This document shows, piece by piece, positions 35,420 to 47,010 of a DNA stretch of 64,000 bases. The position numbers and the translations under genes are program-made. Source of the DNA: Symsagittifera roscoffensis (lineage: Eukaryota; Xenacoelomorpha; Acoela; Convolutidae); the NCBI RefSeq assembly GCF_963678635.1, contig NC_087062.1, positions 25,500,177 through 25,564,176 of the forward strand, written 5' to 3'. The notes under the pieces are model-generated. The model ran no database searches and had not been told where the DNA came from. It was given only the letters and a program-made list of their open reading frames with translations. Each line of letters begins with the position of its first letter. The stretch's first letter is position 1.

Positions 35420-38290
35420 AATTGAAAAAGGAGCTTGAAAGAAGTTTTTTTCGTGATTAAACTTATTTAATATTTTTAGAGGACCTCATGAGGTTGATAA
35501 GGAGCATTCAAGAATATAGAGTCTTATAGATCTTTAAAGTTAGACCGGAAATTTGTAGGAAACAAAATAGTAGGTAGAAAAGCCGACAAATTACGCTCGA
35601 CAGCCAATTAGCTGAAAATCAACAGAATATACTGCTTTTAAGGTGCCACGAGTGCTTTATATGTAGTGAACGTAAGACCCAATTCGGAAATTTAACCGAC
35701 AAAGTTTAAGTCAACAACCATAAACCAAAATTTTGGAATACAACAAACATAGCACAACAAACTGGCAGAGAGAAATTGAGTTTAGGAAGTTGAAACAATA
35801 TGAATATGCTAGATTATCATAAAAGCTAATTGCTAGAATAATAATTGCATGCGTAATAATTCCGTGCTCATTAACCGACTAAGTTCTTAAATAAAATTAA
35901 TTTGTAAAATTTTTATTAAAAGGTTTTTAAAAACATGCAACAAAAATTTCGCAAAAAAACTATAGCTCAATAACTTCCACTAGTGTAAAAAAAGGATCAG
36001 AAAAAAGGATCTTCAAAAACTGTCCGTGCAACGGGAACTGAGCCGAAAAAATAAAGAGTTGGAAAATTGCATGAAAAAGCAGAAAATTTCTAAGTAAAAG
36101 CCATTGTCGTCTCAAACCTATTTGTTACCTTTATGTCACATACGCTGGATAATTGATTGAATTTTAATTTAGTATTATAATGGAACTAAGCAGCCGGAAA
36201 TTGATTTAAAAAATTTGACAACTTTTATGATTAATTTTTCTAATTGTACTATGAAATGCTTAAGAGATAGATTTAGACTTTTTTGCAAGGCGTTCTGTTA
36301 GAGATCAATCTTTATAAGGCCATCATAACTAATAGAAAAAACTAAAAAAAAAACATTAAAAGCCGAACAACCTCAGTGCCAAAAATCTACCAAAAAATTT
36401 CGAATCTGATAAAATAAAAAAAAAACAAATCTTAACGTAAACACAATGCCAATACAGTAAAGCTGGTATTAATTAACCATGCGTTTATTTACCCATACTA
36501 ATTACCATTTGACTTTTCTGTGACTAAAGTTTTTTTTACGGAAAATTCTAGTACCCGATTGCAATACCCTTCCTTATCGCCAGGGTAATTAATTGTAATT
36601 GTTGGTCTAGAGTTTTTTTCGATTTACCGAAAAAAATTCATAAATTCAATTTTCGCCATAATGAGTCACCGCATCAAATAAATAGCAGATCGAAAACTTC
36701 GAGAAAATTTTGAAAAATCTGAAACTGATCCTACCGAGAATCCAGATGAAATAGCATCAAAACGAAATGCATGATTTTTACAACACATTGCTTAGCCAGG
36801 GCAAAAAAAATTCTGTCTAAGCGTCACGAGAACTTTCGTCAAGTCCAAAATCGAAAATGAAGGAAAAATTTTCCAAAAGCCTCGAAAAATTTTGTTCGAT
36901 TTTAAAAATAATTCACCGTGGTCTTTGAAATTGACGAAGAGCGAACATTGTTATATCTAGAAAAAGAAGTCATGATTTTTGCGATCAATTTCAATTGATT
37001 AGCATTATCAGAAAATTTTTTTGCTAACGGTACTATTAAAATCGCACCACCTCTCTCCGTTTACCAAAATTACACGATATTTGGAACACCGAAACACAGA
37101 AAAATTCTAGTTGTTTGGGCATTTCTAGGCGAAAATTTATGCCAGAGTTTTTGGAAAATTCGTTTACAAATACAATGATAGACGATGAAGACGGCGGGTG
37201 TCATATCACCTATTCAAAAGAATATTATTGTTTTCAGTCTGGCTGTTGATTTCATCATTCGGATTGCATCTTGCAAAAAAAACTCACGAAAACAAATTAT
37301 ACATGAAAGATCCAAAAACTCAAAAAAAAATTAGCTAGCCATCTATGTCAGTTTTGTGGATTCACTGTGACGCTAGCGACTTATAAAAACGAAAATCAAG
37401 AAATCAACAAAAACGAATATATAAGAAACATTTTAGATTTTCTTTGGAATTTTCGGGACCAATTCTCATGGAAATGTGGACCGTTTACAATCGACCAGTT
37501 GACATCAGAGCCACAAACGTTTGCAAAAATTAAAATTAGAATTGAGGTTGCAAAAAACTGTTGGAAACCAATTTCGAGATATTTTTTAAAAATTATCTAA
37601 GAGGAAATGCACTACAAATCTGACGAGTGATGCGAGTGGAAACCTCGCCTATGAAAAAAAACTTGGAGATCTGAAATTTTTCAAGCTTACAAGAGTCTAT
37701 ACCTCGGAATAGGACTGGTTAGTCAAAATTATTTGTCGACTAACTCTATAAACTGTAGACACATATTGAGTTGAACTCTCTGATTAAGATTTACTTTAAT
37801 ATTAGTTCGAAAAGTCAATTAATTAGTTATTTTTTTTTGTTTTTATCCAAAAAAAAAGCTTTTTGATTTGTCAATGTTTGGCCCTCTAAATAAACCGATT
37901 AAAAACCAAGCATCTTGTGCGCCTTGCAAAAGCACAGTTTCGCGTTTAAATGACAAATGGGTTTTCACTGGAACGTCAACCGGAATAATTCGATTCTGTG
38001 AAGTTCACAGACGTCAAAGTTCAAAGACGTATAACTACACCCGCAGAGATAAATGTTTTTTTTTTGCAAAAGCCGCAGAAACAAATGAGTGATAATTTAT
38101 TATCCGTGTTTTAAAGAAAACGACGGGTAATCGTGATTTTCTCCAGACCAATTTCACAAGTTTTTTTACAGTCTGAAACAAATTGATGCCCTAAAGTCAA
38201 AACAAAACAGACATTTTACATGCCATCATATTGCTTAAAAGATAGGGCATTGAAAAAACAATTTGTATAAAGTAGAGTACAAATATTCTA
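35420..38290. other. No gene seen; one hairpin repeat inside
   Basis: AT-rich. Contains CCCTTGCTTAT hairpin copy 3 (listed separately). A 77-codon plus frame at 37367-37600 starts off a stretch reading LCQFCGF, which superficially resembles a finger, but it is on the other strand and has no matching histidines. Confidence 0.4.
36538..36590 (+). repeat. CCCTTGCTTAT hairpin repeat, copy 3
   Basis: TCTAGTACCCGATTGCAATA then CCCTTCCTTATCGCCAGGG; same block order as the other three copies. Confidence 0.75.
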
Positions 38291-38298
38291 GTTTACTA

Positions 38299-38945
38299 AA
38301 CAGAGGCGGAGCCGAGTTACGCACTAATTGCAAAAGCACACAAATATCGCATTGCTAGCTAGCAGACGAAAAAGAAAGAAAAGCAGCCGAGTTTACAAAA
38401 ATCGAAAAAAAAATTGGCAAAACTACAACTTTTGTCTGGAATGAGGTTTTAGTAAAGAAAAATCATCCCAGAAGACAATCGCCGGTGTTTGATAAGTATT
38501 CAAAAAGCTTTATCGAGCGATTAAAAGGCCAACAAAAGATAGATAAACTCGAGTCGAAAACAAATTTGCTGTGAAACACTTTTGAAATTCTGAAATTCTA
38601 CATTTTTCCCTCGCCTTCCGGAAATTTTCAAAATTTTCCATTTGAAATAACGCAAAACTAGGTCACTAAGCCGATAAAACCTAAGGCGAAACATTTGAGC
38701 CCAAATAATACACCAGATTTAGCAGACTTGAAATTTAGAGGAGTAAATCAAAAACACTTTCAATTGCAATAAAAAACCGTGACGTGACAACTAAGTCGAC
38801 AAAACATAAGGATACAAACAAAACATCGACAAATTTTCCGAGAATTTTTCCATTTTGAAAAAAAAAACAGATCCAGGCCAGATTCAAACCTAGGACCTTT
38901 GCCGTCGAAAGCGTAGCTGTAAGCTCTGAACAAAAAGTGCTGCAG
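38299..38945 (-). repeat. SINE cluster, tail to head
   Basis: A tail at 38299-38330 (ACAGAGGCGGAGCCGAG) and a tRNA-like head near 38895-38865 on the minus strand (TAGGTTTGAATCTGG, B box). The body carries the AAGCCGATAAAACCTAAGG and AAGTCGACAAAACATAAGG phrases, so it may be one element or two merged copies. Confidence 0.55.
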
Positions 38946-38949
38946 AAGC

Positions 38950-39690
38950 TAAGAATTTTGAATTCTTCATGATTGAAGTGGTTCTGTAAAATATGTTGTT
39001 GGCCCAAAAAAATTTCATATTCCGATGTGATAACGCTTGCTAATCGCAAGCATATTTAACGCCTAGCGTAGGAACAGAATTCATCCCGCTTTAGATGTCA
39101 ATTTTTTTTTTATTGAAGGAGGCTAACTTATTTAAGAATTGGGTTACTAGATGCAATGTTAAGCCGTTTGTACTTAAAATTGCGTATGGGAGATTTTTTG
39201 GCAAAAAAAAATTCAACACTAACTTTTCACCGAAAATTACTTCAGTCACGTTAAACGGCAATCAAAACATTCGGGGTTTAACCCTGATAATATCTGTCTT
39301 GTCTTCAATTTACACTCAAACACTGAATGACGGAGAGCCTCTACAAAACCACAACGTGATGTACAAGCTATATACCTTGAAACTACTCAACCAAAAGATT
39401 GAGGCATCAACTAAAAAATCATATTGCTTTTTCGTTGAAATTTTTTGAAAATTATTCAATGAGTTACTTTTCTATTTGATGAGCACACTTCTGTATTTTT
39501 CAGAAATAAGCTAGCATCAAAATTGCATGCTAAATACACAATTTGTTTTCTATTTTCACGCTAGGACACCTCTCATACACTCTAACAACCTTAACGTGAG
39601 TTTTGCAATGCCAAAACTATGCATTGCACGACTGATTAATGGGCTTTTTACAAAAACTAATCCTTTTCTAGCAATTAAATAAACTGATTT
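38950..39690. other. Downstream of member C, no gene
   Basis: A 117-codon plus-strand frame (39095-39448) has no recognisable features and I do not support it as a gene. Confidence 0.4.
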
Positions 39691-39694
39691 TAGT

Positions 39695-40306
39695 TCAATA
39701 AAGTGCTGATCTTGCTAGTTCTTCCGGCAGCTTGTGTTTTCTCCTGTAATGTTGCTTCAAATTTTCCTTCAGTTTTGTAGTCATTTCACACATTGTACAC
39801 TTATAAACCATACCTCCAGTCACATGGCGAACTTTCACATGGCGAAGAACCTGGAACTTGGTAGGTGCTTGGAACAAGCATAGTTTACAAGATATTGTCT
39901 TCTTGCCTGTTTCTAGACACTGAGAAGTCGAGATCATATCCTGAGGATTCTGTTCAACGCCTTCGGGTAACTGAACTGTAGTATTGGAAGTTAAATCATT
40001 CTTGGCAACAACAGGGTATTTTGGCTGATTAATTTCACTAGGCACTGGTGGACCTGACTGTTTTTGATTATTGAGGACTCTTTTACTGTTAGCTTCAATA
40101 TTTTTCGAAGATGATTTGCGGTTTAGAGGTTGATCAACTTTTGAAATGGTCGGCGTTAGGTTTGCTTGACGGAGAGACAACCCACCTAGTCCCTTGTCAA
40201 CATCGCTGAAGAATACCTGTATGCTATCCATCAAACTCAAACTATGGATCAAGAATTCTGGTAGAGAAACTGACATTAGCACACAAGTCTCATCGAATGC
40301 ATTCAT
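39695..40306 (-). CDS. Paired C2H2 zinc-finger protein, family member C
   Basis: 203 residues, the longest member. I take MNAFDETC as the start because the frame upstream crosses an acceptor (CAG at 40317-40319, 10 bases before the ATG). N-terminal region: VSLPEFLIHSL, then VFFSDVDKGLGGLSLRQANL. The middle is longer than in other members and the basic motif is weaker (NRKSSSKN). Linker: VEQNPQDMISTSQCLETGKK, mixing features of both subtypes. Fingers intact: C140, C143, H156, H161 and C170, C173, H186, H191. It ends HKLPEELARSALY. It is 300 bp downstream of member D on the same strand. Confidence 0.85.
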   Translation of the reverse strand: MNAFDETCVLMSVSLPEFLIHSLSLMDSIQVFFSDVDKGLGGLSLRQANLTPTISKVDQPLNRKSSSKNIEANSKRVLNNQKQSGPPVPSEINQPKYPVVAKNDLTSNTTVQLPEGVEQNPQDMISTSQCLETGKKTISCKLCLFQAPTKFQVLRHVKVRHVTGGMVYKCTMCEMTTKLKENLKQHYRRKHKLPEELARSALY

Positions 40307-40606
40307 TTTGGTCAATCTGCACACTGAAAAGCTAAAATAATTGGCCAGTTTGTTTCTGAACGCTAGCTTCCTTTTTATTTCCAAGCTCTAGCTCCCGACT
40401 GATAACTTTGAAACGAGATAATTGCATTGCGAAGCTAACTTATCGACATTAAATTTAATCGAAATTTAATTGACATTAAAATTTAAACGACTGCTTTACA
40501 AAGCTTTAATGACACTCAAAAGATTGTAAAACACTTTAAAAGTATTAGCTTATTTTTTTTTATCGGTAACACTAACTTTCGCAAAATAAAACTAATTGCA
40601 ATACAT

Positions 40607-41185
40607 CTAGGAAAGAGCGGCTTTTGCCATGTTTTCGGGAAGCTCATGTTTCTTCATGTAGTGTTTCTTCATATCAGCTTTGAGCTTGGTAGTATAAACA
40701 CACAGATTACATTTGATAACTGTTCCACCTGTTATGTGTTTGAGATTAATATGACGGGTCACATTTTGACGCACAGCTGCAGAATATCCACAAAACTTAC
40801 ACGAGAAGGACTTGGCGCCAGAATCTAAATCTTGCGACGCAGAAACAAAATCATCAGGATTCTGCTGGAACCCCATTTCTGGTTGCCTAGCTTCATGAGG
40901 GAGTCCTGAACTTTGAGTTTTTGGCTTAGTGTTAATTGCAGAATCTACCTTAAGATCAGTATTGGGTCGTTTTCTAGATACTGTAGGCTTAGCGTGATTC
41001 ACCTTACTCGGTGCAAATTTTAAGCCAATATTTGATATTTCGAGTTCAGTTTGTTTGAATGAAATTTCTCCAAAACCACGATCTTTATCGGTAAGGAAAA
41101 ATTTCAATCCAGATTGCTGGGTGACTAAATCCATCATGTAATCACTCAACAAGATTGAGACACAGAAAGTTTCCTCGAGGCTCAT
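40607..41185 (-). CDS. Paired C2H2 zinc-finger protein, family member D
   Basis: 192 residues and a good reference copy. N-terminal region: FCVSILLSDYMMDLV, then KFFLTDKDRGFGEISFKQTE (28-47). SRKRP at 70-74 is a probable nuclear localisation element. Linker GFQQNPDDFVSASQDLDSGA at 105-124. Finger 1: C129, C132, H145, H150; finger 2: C159, C162, H175, H180. A tail ELPENMAKAALS follows. The fingers lack a TGEKP linker, so they are a divergent pair rather than a classic array. A CAG acceptor lies 12 bases before the ATG (41198-41200). Binding target unknown. Confidence 0.88.
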   Translation of the reverse strand: MSLEETFCVSILLSDYMMDLVTQQSGLKFFLTDKDRGFGEISFKQTELEISNIGLKFAPSKVNHAKPTVSRKRPNTDLKVDSAINTKPKTQSSGLPHEARQPEMGFQQNPDDFVSASQDLDSGAKSFSCKFCGYSAAVRQNVTRHINLKHITGGTVIKCNLCVYTTKLKADMKKHYMKKHELPENMAKAALS

Positions 41186-41200
41186 TTTAGGGATGTTCTG

Positions 41201-42197
41201 AAAAATTGAAGAAGTGTAACGATAATAAATGCGTCTGTAAAATAAAACTTTCCCAAATATTTCCGTTTTAATTGAATCGAATCATCCTGTTTAAACAAAT
41301 GATTCTTCAAAAAAAGCAACTTAAGAAACAAAACTTTTATTCCCATACAGCTAGCCACAAACAAACACAAATTTTATTTCTTCACTTTCAGTGCATCTAG
41401 TTTTCTCAGCAAAAGTTTAATTAATAGCCAATAAAATGCACTAAATTACACAGAGGTGAAGTCAAGCTTCCCATCACTTGCGAAATAACACAAACATGGC
41501 ATGGCAGGCTAGTGAAATAAATGAAAAGAATGCCACTGAGACAAAAACAAACAGGAAAAAAGTTATCTAACAAAAATTTTAATTTGTAAAATTTGTAATG
41601 AAGTTCAATTTGTAAAAAAAATGCCGAAAAAAACAAATGCGTGATCTAGCATTGAGGCAAAAAACAACATACAGTAATTAAGATGATGTTACAAGAAAAG
41701 ACGCCCGTTGAACCAGAAAAACGAAATTTGAGCTACAAAAAATTTTGAAACTTTAAGTGGGGTTTCATTCCTCCCCCACCGAAATAAACAAACTCAAAAA
41801 GATATATATTTTTGACCTTCAAACGACGCAAAATGAGGCCAATAAAAAACAAACCAAGACTCATTAAGCCAAAGAAACCTTGAACCTTTATAAAAAATGA
41901 ATATACAAAAATTTGGAACTCATTTATGTGCACCATTCCGAATGTTTAAATGACATTCTAAAATAGTTCTATGAAAGCCAAGGTTTCAAAGACAGTCAGT
42001 GCGGCGGGAAATATGCCGACAAAATGACAAACAAAATAGCTCACAAATTGAATTTTTAGATAACAGAAAATTCCCGTTTGCAAAAAAAAAATACATGTCC
42101 CGCTCTTACTCCAACCGAAATCCTTAGTCAATCCAAGCATGGGCCTTATCTCCAAGTTAATTCGATATAATCAGTCTTTGCGTTTGAAACTAATGAC
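41201..42197. repeat. No gene; SINE tail
   Basis: Upstream of member D. ACACAGAGGTGAAGTCAAGC with ATCACTTGCGAAATAACACA at 41449-41495 is a SINE tail of the GAGGCGAAG family. Nothing else supported before the gap. Confidence 0.5.
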
Positions 42198-42397
42198 NNN
42201 NNNNNNNNNNNNNNNNNNNNNNNNNNNNNNNNNNNNNNNNNNNNNNNNNNNNNNNNNNNNNNNNNNNNNNNNNNNNNNNNNNNNNNNNNNNNNNNNNNNN
42301 NNNNNNNNNNNNNNNNNNNNNNNNNNNNNNNNNNNNNNNNNNNNNNNNNNNNNNNNNNNNNNNNNNNNNNNNNNNNNNNNNNNNNNNNNNNNNNNNN
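42198..42397. other. Assembly gap, 200 N
   Basis: Exactly 200 N. It cuts into the left LTR of the retrotransposon remnant, which suggests the gap arose at a repeat. Confidence 0.98.
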
Positions 42398-42547
42398 CGT
42401 GAACCGATATACAGACAGTAGAACTAAACTAGCACCGAGAGATTGTAATCAAATCACGACTGATGGATGGCCTTGACACCACTTTAGTGACTTAAACAAA
42501 AAATGCAGCGTATAGAAATATACTGATATATGAGCGGCATGATATCA
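42398..42547 (-). repeat. LTR remnant (3' LTR of the element)
   Basis: Matches 46009-46150 at most positions; its far side is lost in the N gap. Confidence 0.75.
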
Positions 42548-43319
42548 CTGGGTTACAAAAAAATATTTTTTTTTTCTGGCCGAAAATGTTTTAAAAACTA
42601 GTTGAGTTAAAAAACGCAATATGTACAAACGCGCTTAATTCAAGTTGATAGCAACTGAGAAAAGATTTATTCAGAAAATTAACAAAAAAAATGTTTTAGA
42701 GGCTAAGAAATTTTTTGAAAACAAGTGATGCACTGAGTATAACCATTTTCCTTTAATCTTTGCGCTCGCACTAGTCTTCAAAGATTATGCCTTTCGGGAT
42801 GATTTAATCGGTAAAGAAGTCTCTTGGCCCAGGAAGCTGCCGATGTTCATGCGGATGAACCTTGTCTTCGGGGAATGTACTTGCGCGTTACCTATATCCG
42901 GCGGAATGGGGGTAATTTCTTCCACTTCCTTCAGGGAATGCCTGACTTGAATACCATATCGTGATGCCAGTGATGGATGTCTGGGAATCGTTGTTTACCT
43001 CTTCCATATTTCTGGTCGCCTCCCGATCTGACCAGATGAAGATGTTGCCTTTTCGCTGCCGCAATCATCCGGTTGAGTGGAACGGGATTCGACCTGTGGC
43101 CACTGGGTCGCTCGGAGCATATTTCGACCGCACTGTCCCCATGTACATGACGCTGTAAAATCCGTGGCGGGTAGAGCGGCGAACGAGTCTTGAGTGACTT
43201 TTAGGCCTGCGTTGGTTGAGTTGAGGCACTTGTTCCGTGTATCCGTGTTTGACAACCCAATCTTGTGTGGCGTCACAAATAAACGTTTCATTGTTATAAA
43301 CTTTAGGGAATCTCTGAAC

Positions 43320-43769
43320 TCACACGTATGATTGTGTTAACTTGGTATGATATCTTGTTTGACATCTCAAATATACTTTTTTGTTACAAATTTTAAAGGA
43401 ATTTTTGTACTCACACGTATGATTGTTTAAACTTGGTATAAATTTCTGAAGATGGTTCAGGGCCCCCAAAAACGGACTTAACTGCTTTAGCGTCTTTGAG
43501 GCGGTTAGATTCAAGATCGCATCAATCTTCGAGAACTTTGTGAAATAATCTTTTTATTGGTTGTAGAAACCCAACTACACAAAATTGTTAACGGCAAACT
43601 CGCATTTGATTAGCTTGAGCCCGAATCCTTCTTCGTGCATACGTGAAATTTTTTTTTGTACTTTTTGTAATCTGTCAATGAACCCTTCGTAATAGCTTAT
43701 AAATATATATGAAATTAAATAGAAAATACATAGAAATTCTGACAGAACAACGAAGTTGTACATAAACAC
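43320..43769 (-). pseudogene. Reverse transcriptase remnant of the retrotransposon
   Basis: Two short pieces in separate frames carry typical gypsy RT thumb and connection text: FIDRLQKVQKKISRMHEEGF then KLIKCEFAV, and KTLKQLSPFLGALNHLQKFI. The catalytic YxDD region is not seen. Confidence 0.8.
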
Positions 43770-44321
43770 CTTTAACGCTGAGATGAAGAAGGGTTTGCAC
43801 TCAAGCTATCCAAATGCGAGTTTGCCGTTAACAAACGTGTGCGGTTTGATGTCCAGCCTAGTAAGCAGCAAGTCTACCCCCAGTAAGCAGCGAGTCATGT
43901 TTTGTGGCACCATGAATGATGCACTTTGATTTCTCGATCGTCCTGGTGGAAAAGGGACAAAAGATTGCCGATCACTTTTAATTGAGTTTTTGTTGTAGTC
44001 CAGAAACGTGACGTCTTCTGGTAGTCTGTCAGCATGATAAATATTGCAGCTGAGTTTTGACGCATCAGAGTATCCGCTGTGTGCTTATTTATAAACGAAA
44101 CCGGGCTACAAGAAGTCTGAGCATGACCCTCGAACTTCGCGGGTTGCCTCGAATTGAATTCATTAACACTAGACTGCATATTTGGATCGTGACTCATTTC
44201 CTCTGCTTCTCAACATTAAGAATACCAGATTCGGATTCGCTATCTACGTTTACTCGATTACTACGCTGCCTATCGCTGTCCCGAATTGTTCTTCTTGTGG
44301 ATCCTCTTCCACTCTGTTGAC

Positions 44322-44695
44322 TCATCGTCTATTAGAATCGCACATTTTCGTAAAATGTCCCTTCTTTTTAGAAGGCCGGTATTCCACGCCCGGAGCTGGG
44401 CAAACTTTCCTATGGTCCACTGAACATAAGTTACCACAGAAATGACACGGTCTTTTTCGAGGCTGAGAATTTCTTCTGTTTGTCCTGCCTTGCTTGCGGA
44501 ATGAACTTCGGCCGCTACCTCTATGCGACTGAAGTGAGAATGTCGGTTCCTGTTTACTTTCAACCAAACAAAAATAGATTTTACTTTGTTATGTGGTAAG
44601 ATTTTCTGACATTCTATAAATGCTGTGGCGCCTTTTTCCAATTCTAATGCCAGCTTCAGGGTTGCATCATGAGATAAACTTTTACGGATAAGCAT
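44322..44695 (-). pseudogene. gag remnant of the retrotransposon
   Basis: Two overlapping frames cover the end of a gypsy-type gag: helix-rich capsid end (RKSLSHDATLKLALELEKGA) and a basic stretch leading to a degraded double zinc knuckle, in which CHFCG is kept but the second knuckle reads EYRPSKKKGHFTKMC with its first two cysteines replaced. The frame changes between them, so no full gag can be made. Confidence 0.75.
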
Positions 44696-45193
44696 GCTCT
44701 GGAATTCAGTGTCTCGTATTGGCCCAAAGTCCCTGACTACGTTCTGTTCTTTGTCTTCTGTCTAATCACAACACTCCGCTTGGGCCAATAGTATCGAATC
44801 ACAAAAAAACTCATTGCCTCCAGATAGAACTTGATGCGTTTCATAGTGTTATTGATATCCACTTTGAACTCGTATGCACGATTCTTATTGAAGTCTACAA
44901 ATGACAGAACAATTAAATCGGTATGCGGCAGTGCCTTTACCAGTTTTTTTTCTGCATTCAACCCCAAGAGAGAAAACAACCATAAGCGCACTCTGGCTTC
45001 TGCTTCATGAAAGAATCAACATGTCGATGCGTGGCTCCTTTATCTTACTCTCTTCATTCGCCTACTCGACACGTTGAGTAGCGGCTGCGTCTCTTCTGAG
45101 CCAATTGTCTTTTTCTGGATTAGAATTTTGAGACGGCATCAATTCTGGTTGTGACGATGGGTCATCATCTAAGATTCCTGGAGTCTCGGAAAC

Positions 45194-45614
45194 GGTGAGG
45201 TCCCATTTGTACCAACGGTCATTTGTACCAAAATGAAAAATCGGTCCCATTTGTACCAAAATTATTCAACTCGATTTCTGATTGGTCGAATTGTGAGCCA
45301 ACGAATTATTACATTAATTTTCTACTGTTCAAACAGAAGAAAACTAAACAGCAGAATAGTGACCGCCGCAGTCGCGCCAACGTGTTGCGAGCTTGCCAAC
45401 AGAGGGTAGGACTCTATACGAAAATTAGAGCCGGTTATTGCCGCGAAGCGGCGACGCGCGCGTAGCGCGCCCACCGGCGACCTTAAACCAAGAGCTTAAA
45501 GTAGTCGGCTTAATAGTCTTAGGCCAATTGAATATTTTTGGTACTAACGCGAGTGATTTTTTATTTTGGTACAAATGGGATGATTTATCATTTTGGTACT
45601 TGTGAATACCCACA
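45194..45614. mobile_element. MITE with 9-bp target duplication, inserted in the retrotransposon
   Basis: CTCGGAAAC stands on both sides (45185-45193 and 45615-45623). Inside each end the phrase TTTGTACCAAAATGA is repeated in inverse orientation (TTTGTACC...CATTTTGG), forming long imperfect inverted ends of about 90 bases. The 9-bp duplication points to a Mutator-like mover. The middle carries the GC-rich module. Confidence 0.8.
45357..45490 (+). repeat. GC-rich dispersed module, copy 3, nested in the MITE
   Basis: GTGACCGCCGCAGTCGCGCC, GCGAGCTTGCCAACAGAGGG and GAAGCGGCGACGCGCGCGTA. It is the most GC-rich copy and contains the palindrome GCGCGCGtaGCGCGC. It matches 15855-15995 over its whole length. 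Confidence 0.85.
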
Positions 45615-46008
45615 CTCGGAAACATGCAAAACATTGAAGTTGTCCTTGACACCGATCGCTACGCTAAATTCAATGAACCAGCTGTCCCAACTGATCGTGG
45701 GAGAAAATGAAGGTTTTCTCCAGAGTAGGAGCCCTGTGAGGTCCGCCCAGTCATTGTTTACAAGAAATGCTGGCTGCGCAATGACTTTTACCGAACTCTG
45801 GGATTGATAAAACTCTGTAAAAGGCGAATAGTAAATTAAAAATGAAATAAATAAATAAACTGTTTGTTTAAATACTTCCGATATGATTTACACTTGAAAG
45901 AATAATGAATAAACCTTTCATTCAGCTGAGATTTTGAAACAAAATTCAGCATTGATATACAAAGTATTGAATTAATACAATACAATACAAAACAATATAG
46001 TTATGTAT

Positions 46009-46150
46009 CGTAAACCGATATACAGACAGATGAACTAAATTAGCAACGAGGGAACGTAACCATATCACGACTGGTAGATCGCCTTGACACCCATTTGGTG
46101 ACTTAATCAAAGAATGCAGTGTATAGAAACGTACTGATATATGAGCGGCA
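46009..46150 (-). repeat. LTR remnant (5' LTR of the element)
   Basis: Partner of the LTR piece at 42398-42547. It extends left into a (TACAA)n-like AT repeat near 45978-45995. Confidence 0.75.
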
Positions 46151-46289
46151 TGACGACTACCATTCAAAACTGGAATCTTCATTCGGCGAGTTTTAAGACA
46201 ACAGGCAAAGCTGCAAAATTTGATAAATAATTTCTTAAAATTTTCTAGCAACTGTGCCGTGTAATGTGGTCTTTGTTGTTCCGACTTTC

Positions 46290-46690
46290 GATACGAAAGT
46301 AACGGAATATTTGTGCTCGGGGTGGGTTTTTTTTTTCTTCAGACAAATTTCGACTTTTTAACTAGCCATTTTTATATCATTCAAAAGGTATTGTTGTCCT
46401 GAGCTTAAATTTGAAAAGATATTTCACCTGTGATCATTTTTCGTAAAGTTATGAGGGTTTAAAGATTGCCATTTTGGCCAATTTGGGATAATTAACGCGC
46501 AATATAATTCGCGCTATTAACGAGTAAGCGAGATTTAATCCGTCTTATAAATCGTTCCAAATTGGTTGAACGAAGCTTATTTGCCATAATTGATTTGTTA
46601 CAAGGAACGAAATCTATCTTTTTGTACTTTATATGGCGTGTGGGGGGATGATTTTCATAAAAAAATTTCAAATTTTAGAAAATAAATTTC
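46290..46690 (-). repeat. Element Y, inverted copy
   Basis: Reverse-complement match to 27735-28115, with shared anchors GGCGTGTGGGGGGATG, TTTCACCTGTGATC and CTCGGGGTGGGTTTT. No coding content. Confidence 0.8.
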
Positions 46691-47010
46691 ATTTTATTTT
46701 ATTTCATTTATTTTTTTATGTATTACTGCTGCTCAATAAACCTTAAAATGCAGTCGGAACATTCAGGGCTTCGCCCTGATACAAGCAGTCTTGTTTAAAT
46801 TTGGTCTCAAAGATGAAAAGTTTTAGAATAATTTTTCTTGACACTGATACAACTTTTCAAAAAGTAGTTCTGAATGGAATCACGACCATTAGGGCGAATG
46901 TGATACCAGATTTGAGGAAGTCCAACTCGGGCTGAAAAAATACAGGCTAACCCATAGTTCCTTACCAACCCCATTTTGAATCAAATTAACACTCACTGCA
47001 CATAAAACAA

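Larger units (their letters stand above)
42398..46155 (-). mobile_element. Decayed Ty3/gypsy-type LTR retrotransposon
   Basis: Bases 42398-42547 match 46009-46150 in direct orientation (ACCGATATACAGACAG ... TGATATATGAGCGGCATGA), so these are the LTRs; the left one runs into the gap. Between them, on the minus strand and broken by stops and frame shifts, come pieces in gag-pol order. A gag capsid part is at 44600-44990 (ends LELEKGATAFIECQKI). A zinc-knuckle region follows at 44322-44567 (CHFCG, CPAPG, KKGHF; two cysteines lost). A protease flank is at 43895-44197 (SPVSFINKHTAD), reverse transcriptase at 43575-43769 (GLKLIKCEFA), and the RT/RNase H join at 43320-43514 (LSPFLGALNHLQKFIPSL). No integrase is seen, so a 3' part was deleted. 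A MITE has inserted at 45194. Confidence 0.85.

Noticed and set aside
37340-37600. Zinc-finger-like LCQFCGF on the plus strand
   Set aside because: Only the cysteine pair resembles the family; no histidines at the required spacing, and it is on the opposite strand.
39095-39448. 117-codon plus-strand frame downstream of member C
   Set aside because: Low-complexity AT-driven composition, no domain, no copy near other members.
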